Origin: Planctomycetia bacterium TMED53
Lineage (GTDB): Bacteria; Planctomycetota; UBA8108; UBA1146
Assembly (NCBI GenBank): GCA_002167285.1
Contig: NHDG01000110.1
Coordinates: forward strand, 1-49,394
Reading direction: 5' to 3'
Length of the DNA stretch: 49,394 nt
Positions 26,045 through 33,637 of the stretch are shown here, one piece after another. Both the position numbers and the translations under genes were made by a program. Each line of letters starts with the position of its first letter. The first letter of the stretch is position 1. The notes below the pieces were generated by a model that was not told the origin of the DNA, did no database searches, and saw nothing but the letters and a program-made list of their open reading frames with translations.

Positions 26045-27370
26045 TTAACGGACGTCGATAACGGCTTCGGGAAGACGGGTAATGTGGCCCTTCTCCTCCG
26101 TCTCGATGCGAATCGTTACCCTGGTGAGGTCAGCGGTAGGTATTGCATCGACGGTCGCACGAAGAACGAACTGTCCATCTCCAACCTCAACTTTTGCAGG
26201 CTCGTTTTCGATGAGCCACACTCTTGGCGAAGCCACTTTTTCGCCATCTTTTGACAGGGTGAAGTAGACGTCGACTTGATCTCCTAAAAACTTGCGAGCG
26301 GTCGCCTCGACTTCCCATCCTGCCACTTCGAGAGTGGTATACCCAGGATCGCCTGGCCCCAATGGTTTCTCAACGAACTTCATCTCCAACAAAACAGCGC
26401 TGTGATCAGATGGAAATTTTCGCTCAGGAACCGGAATGCTCAGGTCTTCCCAAACCAAGGGAAAAACGGTTGTCGATACCGGCTTCAATTGCCAATCACG
26501 ACTGAAGTCGTGCATATAGAGGCGATCGATGCGATCGAAACCCTCCTCCTTCTCATCGGTCCCACGGAACATCGGCGACCATGTAATCCCTGGGTGATGT
26601 ACCGGGTCAGGATGGAGCATGCGATAAACATCGCTAAAGTCGTTCGACTCAACGAGCATGCTCACAGGCAGATCGAGATCGCGCCTTCTCTTGAAGACGG
26701 ACGCAGAATCGCGTGTCCAATCGAGATGGGAAGGCGTGTTCCAATCCCCACCCACCAGAAGCGGCAATTGGGAATCGAGGTGGCCCAACTCCTCAATCCG
26801 CTCAAGAAGTCGCTCTGCTTGAGGCAATCGCTGGGATCCTTCGAATTCTGATTTCAGCAAGTCCTCATCGGAAATCCCCGGGTTATCGCGGATGACATAG
26901 GGGATGTAAGCGCGGTAATCGAGCCAGATACTCCAAGCGAGAAACTCTCTGCCACTCGAATGCACCAAGCGCGCACCAACGCCGTGCCAAGGCTCATGAT
27001 CAAAGGTTTCAGCAATCTCGTAACGAGTCAGCACACACAAGTGGGGACTCTGCCCTTGATACTGATTCCAGCCGAGCTCCTCCGCGAGCCAAGCACCCAG
27101 GAGCGGACGATCTCCATTGATGTCGTAGCTCTCCTGCATCAACACTACGTCTGCCCCGGAATCGCGAATCACCGCCAAGATTTTTTCAGGGCCCTCTGTG
27201 ACTTCGTTACCCCCACGCCAAGCATTCCAGACAAGAACCTTGAGATCGTCATCGGGTTTCGCCACTTCATCAGAGTGCAAACCGCGAAGTGGTCCCATCG
27301 AGCACCCCGCCAATAGCAGTGCAGTAGTAAAAACGAGCAGAAGAATGGAAAAGAAATTAAATCGATGCAT
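26045..27370 (-). CDS. Endonuclease/exonuclease/phosphatase family lipoprotein
   Basis: A 441-residue predicted lipoprotein (lipobox LLAGC, Cys23). The catalytic domain has the DNase I-like set: LKVLVWNAWRGG (Asn49), VVLMQES (Glu80), GGDWNTPSHLDW (Asp209, Asn211), FDRIDRLYM and PSDHSAVLLE (Asp322, His323). Such enzymes cleave phosphodiesters in nucleic acids, sphingolipids or phosphoinositides. The outer location here argues for scavenging or lipid hydrolysis rather than DNA repair. A C-terminal beta-rich extension (about 335-441) is of unknown role. The stop overlaps the ribosome site of the small membrane protein gene. Confidence 0.9.
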   Translation of the reverse strand: MHRFNFFSILLLVFTTALLLAGCSMGPLRGLHSDEVAKPDDDLKVLVWNAWRGGNEVTEGPEKILAVIRDSGADVVLMQESYDINGDRPLLGAWLAEELGWNQYQGQSPHLCVLTRYEIAETFDHEPWHGVGARLVHSSGREFLAWSIWLDYRAYIPYVIRDNPGISDEDLLKSEFEGSQRLPQAERLLERIEELGHLDSQLPLLVGGDWNTPSHLDWTRDSASVFKRRRDLDLPVSMLVESNDFSDVYRMLHPDPVHHPGITWSPMFRGTDEKEEGFDRIDRLYMHDFSRDWQLKPVSTTVFPLVWEDLSIPVPERKFPSDHSAVLLEMKFVEKPLGPGDPGYTTLEVAGWEVEATARKFLGDQVDVYFTLSKDGEKVASPRVWLIENEPAKVEVGDGQFVLRATVDAIPTADLTRVTIRIETEEKGHITRLPEAVIDVR

Positions 27371-27415
27371 GACGGTCGCTCCTCACGATTATTCCACCAC
27401 CAAAAGAAGAGACGG

Positions 27416-27448
27416 AAAAGGCCCGATCCGGAATCCGGAACGGGCCTT
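27416..27448 (-). terminator. Rho-independent terminator of the molybdenum hydroxylase operon
   Basis: AAGGCCCG (27418-27425) pairs with CGGGCCTT (27441-27448). An inner TCCGG/CCGGA stem extends it, with one mismatch. Read on the minus strand, the stem runs into TTTT. It lies 30 bases beyond the stop of the last operon gene (27478) and before the lipoprotein gene, so it separates the two units. Confidence 0.75.
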
Positions 27449-27477
27449 CTCTTCAATTCAAACTATCCCAGACTGGA

Positions 27478-27717
27478 TCAGGTGATCTCATCTGGCGATG
27501 GGTAGCACTGGCGCCCGGGACGACAGCCGTCAGGGCAAACGTCATCACCATCGGGACCGTGGTAGGCCATCGTCCTCAAGCAGTGGAAGAAGGCCGTATC
27601 CGCAGTAAAGCTGTCCTCAAACGCACTGCGCCGGTACTCGGTATTGAGTAGCATCGTCTTGGTGCGCAAACAGGGACAAACATCTTCAGGCAACAGTTCC
27701 GGTTTTTGCATCGCCAT
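27478..27717 (-). CDS. Small cysteine-rich protein of the molybdenum hydroxylase operon
   Basis: A 79-residue hydrophilic protein with no signal peptide. Six cysteines are seen: a pair in DVCPCLRTK, one in FFHCLRT and three in DVCPDGCRPGRQC near the C-terminus. The spacing could bind a metal or an Fe-S cluster. A strong GAGGAGGG site lies nine bases upstream of the ATG, and the gene starts two bases after the stop of the FAD subunit, so it is the last gene of the operon before a clear terminator. I do not recognise a family. Roles as an assembly factor or electron partner of the enzyme are inference from position. Confidence 0.8.
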   Translation of the reverse strand: MAMQKPELLPEDVCPCLRTKTMLLNTEYRRSAFEDSFTADTAFFHCLRTMAYHGPDGDDVCPDGCRPGRQCYPSPDEIT

Positions 27718-27719
27718 CT

Positions 27720-28691
27720 TTAGCCCTCCTCTCTCGAACGGACCGTTCGCACCGCACGGCGCATGAGGCCCTGGAGCATCGGTACTTTGTATGCATTGTG
27801 GGAAAGAGGGTTAGCTCCGACACCGACGATCAAAGAGGCCTGAGTCGCTTCGTCGTCGGAACCATCGAGCTTCTTTTCGATATCTTCGCGTCTCAATGGT
27901 GCGGGAGAAACCGCTCCAAAGATCACCCGATGGTCTCCCTTGCGACCGCCTCGATCGAGAAGAATCGTCACGCTCGCCTGGGCCCAGTCAAAGCTCTGCT
28001 TTTCGCGTGCCTCTTCGTAAGCCCAAAGGGAGGTCTCCGTACTAGCAGGAAGAAGCACCCGACGAACGAACTCACCCTGATCAAGTTTGACTTCCCTCAA
28101 TGGGTCCTCTGAAGGGCCGATGAAAAACTCGTCGGCCGTCAGCTCTTTGACCCCATCCTTGCCCTCGATTTCGATGATCGCATCGTGAGCGACTAACACC
28201 GGAGCCAAGTTGGACGGTTGGGTAGCGGAGCAGATTTGATTGTCGTAGATGGCGTGAAATTCGTTCTCCCCATCCTTCGCCCAGCAGCCGGTACCGCCAT
28301 TCTTGATGCACGGGTAACCCTCGTGACGCAGATACCAACAGCGTGGCTTTTGGCACATGTTTCCACCGACGGTAGCCATATTTCGAATCTGTGGCGTCGC
28401 CGCATTGCGAACCGTCGTGCTGACCGCCGGAAAACGGCGCTGAATCTCTTCGTGATCAGCGACATCGGTCAGTTTGACTAAAGCCCCTAACCATATTCCG
28501 CGCCCATCCGATTCGATGGTGCCCATCCCTGGCATTTGCTTGAGATCAACGACGCTGTCAGGACTGGCCACGTGCTCTTTGATGCGATTAAGCAGATCGG
28601 TGCCCGCAGCCATGTAAGGAGCTGCGTTTCCTTTCTGTGCCTCCATCGCTTCTTTTGCCGTCGTTGGCCTGATCAATTTGAAGGGTCTCAT
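27720..28691 (-). CDS. FAD-binding subunit of a xanthine dehydrogenase-type enzyme (PaoB/CoxM-like)
   Basis: A 323-residue subunit of the molybdenum hydroxylase family. The FAD-binding motifs are visible: AAGTDLLNRIKE near 28-38 and ATVGGNMCQKPRCWY near 106-120. Cys113, Cys118, Cys128 and Cys136 sit in an insertion like that binding a 4Fe-4S cluster in PaoB and 4-hydroxybenzoyl-CoA reductase. The C-terminal domain follows the CO-dehydrogenase flavoprotein pattern. The start overlaps the stop of the molybdopterin subunit (ATGA). It would pass electrons from the 2Fe-2S subunit onward through FAD to an acceptor. There is no export signal of its own, so it would be carried out in a complex with the Tat-bearing subunit. 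Confidence 0.93.
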   Translation of the reverse strand: MRPFKLIRPTTAKEAMEAQKGNAAPYMAAGTDLLNRIKEHVASPDSVVDLKQMPGMGTIESDGRGIWLGALVKLTDVADHEEIQRRFPAVSTTVRNAATPQIRNMATVGGNMCQKPRCWYLRHEGYPCIKNGGTGCWAKDGENEFHAIYDNQICSATQPSNLAPVLVAHDAIIEIEGKDGVKELTADEFFIGPSEDPLREVKLDQGEFVRRVLLPASTETSLWAYEEAREKQSFDWAQASVTILLDRGGRKGDHRVIFGAVSPAPLRREDIEKKLDGSDDEATQASLIVGVGANPLSHNAYKVPMLQGLMRRAVRTVRSREEG

Positions 28692-31006
28692 AGACGCTCT
28701 CCCTTCTGTTTCGGCTTGCTTTCCGAATCAGCTCCCCTTGCGGCATCTCGCCTTGCGATCGCCTCAAGGACCTTCTTCGGTGTGATGGGGAGATCGTAAA
28801 TCCTCACTCCCAACGCATCAGAAACCGCATTCGCTACCGCTGCCGCAGTAGCGACGATAGGTGGCTCACCCAAACCCATCACTTGAGTGTTGGATTTTCC
28901 GTTGAAGACATCGAGCAAGACGACATCGATCACCGGACAGTCGGCAGCCCCTAGAATCTTATAGTTTTCAAGATCGTCGTTGAGCATGCGCCCTTTTTGT
29001 CGATCCATGATGCGGCGTTCAAAAAGCGCAAATGAAACTCCCTGAATCACGCCGCCGCGAACTTGGCTCTCAGAAGTGAGTGGGTTGATGATTTTGCCCG
29101 CATCGGCAACAGCAACGACCTTCTTGACCTTGACCTCGCCGGTCTCTTCGTCGATCTCAACCGTCGCAGCCTGCACCCCTGCATTCGTGTCGCAGAAGCC
29201 TTCGTAATTGCGGCGAGGACGCCCTTTGAGCACCTCGATCGCATCGTCGTCCATCAAAGCGCAAGCATCTTTGAAGTTCAGGTTTGTTGACCCTTTACCG
29301 ACCTGGTGGACCTCCTGGTCTTTCAAGTCCAACTCACTCGCATTCCAACCCTTGCGCTCAGCAACGATCTCCAACAATTGTCTCTTCGCATGGTGTGCTG
29401 CCAAACGAGCTGCTGGGGTAATCGTGCCGATAGTCGTAGAGCCGCCGCTGGCGGGCCCTTTGGGATCATCTGTATTTCCGATACGGGTCGTCACTTGCTC
29501 CAAGTCGAGACCCAACTCTTCGGCAACAACCATCCCCATCACGGTACGAGTGCCGGTACCGATATCCTGGGCACCGTTACGCACTTCAACTTGACCATCC
29601 TTGGAGATACGTACCAACGCGCTCGCACCGCCGCCGCCGGCAGAAAACCACAGATTGCTGGCGATACCGACACCGGTGCGCTTGGTCTTATCAGTACTAG
29701 AGCCGACTTTATCCCAGCCGATACGCTGCTTCGCGATGTCGTATTCAACGGAGCGTATGGGATGGTCATCGTTTTTCTTACGAAACTCGACTCGGTCCAT
29801 GCCGATTTCTTCGGCAGCCATATCCATCATTTGCTCAAGTGCAAATGCTCCTTGGGGCCACCCCGGTGCCCGGTGGGCGCGTGCTCCACCAGTGTTGGTG
29901 CGAACTCCGTATTCAATCTTGTCTGTTTCGCCGATGTTGTAGATAGCATCGTTATGCGCGCCGGCACCGCCCGTTCCCGCTCCAGGTGTTCCCCAGCTGC
30001 GAATACGGGTACCAACGATTTGGCCGTCCTTGTTGACGCCCATCTTCATCTGTTGGATCGAGTCCGGGCGATTTCCCGCACTCAGTTGCTCGCCAGAACG
30101 ATCGAGCATCATATGCACAGGCACACCCGCTTCTTTGGAAAGCAGGGCACCCAACACACCTTCACGCCCGGCGCTAAACTTGGATCCAAACCCGCCGCCA
30201 ACAAACTCTGCTAAAACTTGGCAATCCTTCGCTTTGACGCGGCTCCAACCGCTCGTCATTTCGTTGCGGAACCCAAAGGTCGCTTGGCTCGACGCCCAAA
30301 AGATCAGGCGGCCATCCTCCCAGGTGCAAACACCACCGTGCGTCTCGAGGGGAGCGTGGGTTTGTACTTCTGTACGAAATTCTGCTTCGATCGAAGCGTC
30401 CGCCTCATCGATAAGCTTTTTGACTTCAGCTTCTTGGCGGGCAAGGCGTGAATCCGCATTGCCTCCACCCCGACGCCCCATCCTCGGGCTGGTACGAACA
30501 ACATTCTTCTGGCTGCCGCGGCCTACTTGCGGAGCATCTTCCTTAAGAGAATCTTCGACCGTCACACTGTGGGGCTTGATGTCGTATTCGACCTCTATGG
30601 CGCGCAGAGCTGCTTCCGCCTGGGCCTCCGTCGTTGCCGCAACTGCAGCGATCTCAGCGCCAGCATAGCGAGCGGTTTGATCTTCAAAGACGTCGGGAAC
30701 GGTCAGCACAGCTTTGACACCCGGCATCTGGCTCGCCTTTTTAGTGTCGATTGAAACGATGTCAGAGTTGGCGTGGGAGCTACGCAGAATCTTGCCGTAG
30801 ATCATACCCTCAGGTTGCTGATCGTAAGCATAACGCGCAGTGCCCGTCACCTTGGCGACGGCATCTACTCGCGGATAGGATTGACCGATCAAATGCAAAC
30901 GATCCGATGGTTGCCAAGGTTTGACATCATCATCCTGAATGCGAACCGTCAACTCTCTGAACTGATTGCCGAAACCGACCTTGATGGTGATCTCTTGTGG
31001 CATCAC
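28688..31006 (-). CDS. Molybdopterin-binding catalytic subunit, xanthine dehydrogenase family (PaoC-like)
   Basis: A 772-residue catalytic subunit. YPRVDAVAKVTGTARYAYD near residue 45 opens the aldehyde oxidase/xanthine dehydrogenase a/b hammerhead domain. The cofactor region includes LAEFVGGGFGSKF. The C-terminal GLGEPPIVATAAAVANAV carries the expected catalytic glutamate. The similarity is nearest PaoC/YagR-type periplasmic aldehyde oxidoreductases. A 40-residue basic, glycine-rich segment (GRRGGGN and flanking sequence, about 170-210) precedes the conserved ETQVH-like region (EVQTHAPLETHGG) and may be lineage-specific. Coupled at both ends by ATGA overlaps. The substrate (aldehyde or N-heterocycle) is not fixed. 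No XdhC/PaoD-type cofactor-insertion gene is in the window. Confidence 0.95.
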   Translation of the reverse strand: MMPQEITIKVGFGNQFRELTVRIQDDDVKPWQPSDRLHLIGQSYPRVDAVAKVTGTARYAYDQQPEGMIYGKILRSSHANSDIVSIDTKKASQMPGVKAVLTVPDVFEDQTARYAGAEIAAVAATTEAQAEAALRAIEVEYDIKPHSVTVEDSLKEDAPQVGRGSQKNVVRTSPRMGRRGGGNADSRLARQEAEVKKLIDEADASIEAEFRTEVQTHAPLETHGGVCTWEDGRLIFWASSQATFGFRNEMTSGWSRVKAKDCQVLAEFVGGGFGSKFSAGREGVLGALLSKEAGVPVHMMLDRSGEQLSAGNRPDSIQQMKMGVNKDGQIVGTRIRSWGTPGAGTGGAGAHNDAIYNIGETDKIEYGVRTNTGGARAHRAPGWPQGAFALEQMMDMAAEEIGMDRVEFRKKNDDHPIRSVEYDIAKQRIGWDKVGSSTDKTKRTGVGIASNLWFSAGGGGASALVRISKDGQVEVRNGAQDIGTGTRTVMGMVVAEELGLDLEQVTTRIGNTDDPKGPASGGSTTIGTITPAARLAAHHAKRQLLEIVAERKGWNASELDLKDQEVHQVGKGSTNLNFKDACALMDDDAIEVLKGRPRRNYEGFCDTNAGVQAATVEIDEETGEVKVKKVVAVADAGKIINPLTSESQVRGGVIQGVSFALFERRIMDRQKGRMLNDDLENYKILGAADCPVIDVVLLDVFNGKSNTQVMGLGEPPIVATAAAVANAVSDALGVRIYDLPITPKKVLEAIARRDAARGADSESKPKQKGERL

Positions 31007-31635
31007 TTACCTCCCGTCCGGGAGACAGACTCCACCGCTTCAACGATGTTTTGATACGTTCCGCAGCGACATAGATTCCCGCAGAGACCATCGCGAATCT
31101 GATCGCGGGTCGGCTTAGGGTTCTCATTGAGGATAGCAGTACAGGCAACGACCATTCCCGGGGTGCAAAACCCACACTGCAAAGCGTCTTTTTCGATGAA
31201 CGCCTTCTGCAGTTGACTCAAATTGTCCGGCGTTCCAATTCCTTCGACGGTGGTCACTTCCTTGCCGACCGCATCGACGGCAAGCATCGAGCAGCTGTCT
31301 ACTACGCGGCCATCGAGAAGAACGGTACATGCCCCGCAAGATCCGCGGTCACAGACTCGCTTCGGCCCCGTGACTCCCAGGTCATTGCGCAAAAAGTCGA
31401 GGAGGGTCGTACTCGGAGGTGCAGCCGCAGACTTGTCGCTGCCATTCACCTTGAGAGTGATCTTCTCTGCTTCCGGGCCGAGCTCTGTGATTTCGCGAGA
31501 GCGCGCTTCCTCCGCCAGGACCTCCCCCGGTATTCGAGAGATGCCGGCTGCAGCTGCTGCCGCACCTGCACCCTGCAAGAAGAGGCGTCGGGAAACCCCC
31601 TCCTTCTCCGCTGAATCCAACGGCTGATCTTCCAT
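31003..31635 (-). CDS. 2Fe-2S subunit of a xanthine dehydrogenase-type enzyme, Tat-exported (PaoA-like)
   Basis: A 210-residue iron-sulfur subunit, first gene of the operon. The twin-arginine signal VSRRLFLQGAGAAAAAAG lies at 14-31, so the complex is probably exported folded, as in PaoABC. Cluster ligands are complete: Cys95, 100, 103 and 115 in the plant-ferredoxin domain, and Cys154, 157, 189 and 191 in the helical domain (CGFCTPGM and CRCGTY). The ATG at 31635 is chosen because an AGGAAGGG site precedes it and the Tat signal then sits normally. An upstream in-frame start at 31746 would add 37 residues of unlikely sequence. The stop overlaps the next start by ATGA. Confidence 0.93.
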   Translation of the reverse strand: MEDQPLDSAEKEGVSRRLFLQGAGAAAAAAGISRIPGEVLAEEARSREITELGPEAEKITLKVNGSDKSAAAPPSTTLLDFLRNDLGVTGPKRVCDRGSCGACTVLLDGRVVDSCSMLAVDAVGKEVTTVEGIGTPDNLSQLQKAFIEKDALQCGFCTPGMVVACTAILNENPKPTRDQIRDGLCGNLCRCGTYQNIVEAVESVSRTGGK

Positions 31636-31782
31636 ATTCAGTGCCCTTCCTTCTGCTCCGGTGGCTCCGAAGCCCAATGCGTCAAATGCTAATCGGAGGA
31701 GCCGTTCGGCGAAACAACGCAGTTGGAAGGCGGTTTGGGAGGGCAAGATCCTGATATGGAGGGGCCTGTGGGGGGATCAAGG

Positions 31783-31820
31783 CCCAAAAGAAAGCGGGCC
31801 GCAGGAAAACCTGCGGCCCG
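31783..31820 (-). terminator. Rho-independent terminator downstream of the RRM gene
   Basis: CGGGCCGCAGG at 31795-31805 and its exact complement at 31810-31820 form an 11-bp stem with a 4-base loop. Read on the minus strand, it is followed by CTTTCTTTTGG (31784-31794). It lies 40 bases past the RRM stop and ends that transcript before the molybdenum hydroxylase promoter region. Confidence 0.85.
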
Positions 31821-31859
31821 AATCAGTTCTAAAACGATCTCTTGTGATTCGAGAGCGGA

Positions 31860-32141
31860 TTAGTAGCGGGGCGGCCCTCCTGCGCCACGCTCAGGACGGG
31901 GGCGAGCTTCGCTAACGCGAACACTACGTCCACCCAGCTCGCTGCCATCGAGGTTATCGATAGCGTTAGCTGCCGAATCATCCGTTGCGAAGGTGACGAA
32001 TCCGAAACCTTTGCTACGGCCAGTATCGCGGTCTTTGACCACGACGGCGTCGGTGATTTCTCCACAAGAATCGAAGTGAGCACGAAGCTCAGCTTCATCC
32101 GCTGACCAGGGGAGACCCCCGACAAATACACGATTACCCAT
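31860..32141 (-). CDS. RNA-binding protein with a single RRM domain
   Basis: A 93-residue protein consisting of one RNA recognition motif plus a short Arg/Gly/Pro tail (RPRPERGAGGPPRY). RNP2 is VFVGGLP near residue 5 and RNP1 is KGFGFVTF near 44-51. Both carry the aromatic residues that stack on RNA. Bacterial single-RRM proteins of this type (Rbp of cyanobacteria and planctomycetes) are often cold- or stress-induced RNA chaperones. The ATG at 32141 is selected by GGGAG six bases upstream. An upstream in-frame start would add eleven residues. It has its own terminator and a long upstream region, which suggests independent regulation. Confidence 0.93.
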   Translation of the reverse strand: MGNRVFVGGLPWSADEAELRAHFDSCGEITDAVVVKDRDTGRSKGFGFVTFATDDSAANAIDNLDGSELGGRSVRVSEARPRPERGAGGPPRY

Positions 32142-32506
32142 TATGCTCCCTGACCTCTCAAAAACCCCCGGCAAGACCGGGGAGACGACCTGGGGAGTGT
32201 TGGTCGCCTGTCAAACACGAAACCCGGCGAACCGGGGAAAAGACATCCGGACCCGAACAGACGAATCTGCACCGGATAACCGGATAACAAAATGATCGAA
32301 AGAAGAAAAACGTGGGCACGAAAGGGGCGCACGGTCAAACACACTGGAGAACAAAGAAGAGCGCCTCGATCTTTCGCAATCGGCTTCCCTCGGGGAGCCG
32401 CAGAAGGTCGGTAGTGTCTGAAGCACGAACTTCGTGATTAATCAGCAACCGACGATTCCTTAGTGTCCCTCTTTGTGTGGAAAAAGCAAGGAAAGGCACG
32501 AAATAC
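32142..32506 (-). promoter_or_regulatory. Long upstream region/leader of the RRM gene with small hairpins and tandem repeats
   Basis: There is no gene in these 365 bases between the RRM start and the stop of the coiled-coil gene. I see two G/C hairpins near the RRM start: CCCCGG/CCGGGG at 32166-32171 and 32177-32182, and CCCGG/CCGGG at 32223-32227 and 32232-32236. There is also a tandem ACCGGATA repeat at 32271-32286. Leaders of cold-inducible RRM genes are often long and structured. Whether this one is a regulatory leader or simply promoter plus spacer is not settled by sequence. Confidence 0.4.
32271..32286. repeat. Tandem ACCGGATA repeat
   Basis: ACCGGATA is present twice head to tail (32271-32278 and 32279-32286), about 130 bases upstream of the RRM start. 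Read on the gene's strand it is TATCCGGT twice. It could be an operator half-site array or chance. Confidence 0.4.
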
Positions 32507-33487
32507 TCAACGATTGAGCCATATCTCCAGTGCTGAACGAAGCTTGAGATCCCTGATTTCTGGCAATATACGCCTTAGAAGCACTTCTGCAGAGGGATCG
32601 GAGACTTGGGTCAGGGCGCTGATCACGCCATCCCTGTTATTGGTCGAACGATCCCAAAGTTGCTCCAAAAAGCGCACAACCGGCTCCCCCGAGATTCGGG
32701 TGATCGCCGCCAACTCTGCCTGCGAGAGCCAACCATTCTCTTCAAAGCTGCTCCTCATATGCTCGAGGAGGTTGGCTTCGGTCTGCTCGGAGAGCTGGGC
32801 GCTGGAAAAAGTCGCCAAAGTTAGAAATTCATCGATCTGGAACGAGCTCAGTAGGGGGCCGAGGGCTGCTCCATCCCACCCTAATTTTCTGACCTTGATG
32901 AAGAGCTGCAGCCATTGGTCTCCGGCACCCTGGCAGGAAGCGAGAACTTGGGGAATCCAATATGCGAGAACATCTTCGAAGAGCGGCTCCATCCCAGAGA
33001 GGGGGCCCTCGCCGTCCGGGGCTTGCAGCGCCGATTCAATGAAGAGCAAGCCCTCCACCGCTTCATCCAGCTCCCCTTGTTTCACCCACTCAGCAATCGC
33101 ATCTAAAACAGCCAGAAAGCGCGCATCTTCAAGGGCACTCTGCAGATCTTCACGTCCCTCTATAAGCCGCGTTATTGCCACCTCTGCAGGTGTGGATTCC
33201 TCGCTCTGGTCAGCCAGCTCGACCGCATCTGTTGCAGCCGTAAGCTTTTCATTCTCAGATTGCTGAATTACCCCCGCCTGCAAGACGGCGATCTGCTCTT
33301 CCAGCTGACGCCGAAGCTGCTGCTCCGAAAGAAGCCGGGCCTGCAACTCGACCATCTGCGCCTGCGAAGGATCGGTCTGCGGGATTTCGCCGGGTGGTGA
33401 AGAGCTATTCCCATCCCAGATGCGCGAAATCAAGATCCCGCACAATACCGCAAATAGGTAGGTAAATAGGCGCATCCGCCAACTCAT
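32507..33487 (-). CDS. Membrane-anchored coiled-coil protein, unknown function
   Basis: A 326-residue protein with one N-terminal membrane helix (MRLFTYLFAVLCGILISRIW) and then a charged, Gln/Glu/Leu-rich segment (about 45-80, with QARLLSEQQLRRQLEEQIAV) that should form a coiled coil. The rest is mainly alpha-helical, with HEAT-like leucine spacing at the end (LRRILPEIRDLKLRSALEIWL). The ATG at 33487 is selected by GGAG six bases before it; the frame stays open for 31 more codons without a better start. I do not recognise a family. It is divergent from the esterase gene at 33638. Confidence 0.75.
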   Translation of the reverse strand: MSWRMRLFTYLFAVLCGILISRIWDGNSSSPPGEIPQTDPSQAQMVELQARLLSEQQLRRQLEEQIAVLQAGVIQQSENEKLTAATDAVELADQSEESTPAEVAITRLIEGREDLQSALEDARFLAVLDAIAEWVKQGELDEAVEGLLFIESALQAPDGEGPLSGMEPLFEDVLAYWIPQVLASCQGAGDQWLQLFIKVRKLGWDGAALGPLLSSFQIDEFLTLATFSSAQLSEQTEANLLEHMRSSFEENGWLSQAELAAITRISGEPVVRFLEQLWDRSTNNRDGVISALTQVSDPSAEVLLRRILPEIRDLKLRSALEIWLNR

Positions 33488-33637
33488 CGGTCTCCATATC
33501 CAGCTCAACATAAGCTCCATTTGAGTGACGGGTCCCATGAAGGCCAATCCCGATGGTATCGTCTGGGCTGAAATCAACAACCGGAAGAAACCTAGGATCC
33601 TGCACGCTAGAGTGACAGATGACAGGTAAGGACACCG

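Noticed and set aside
29306-30214. Long plus-strand open frame (302 codons) opposite the molybdopterin subunit
   Set aside because: Shadow of a strongly supported gene, with composition typical of the reverse frame and no domain.
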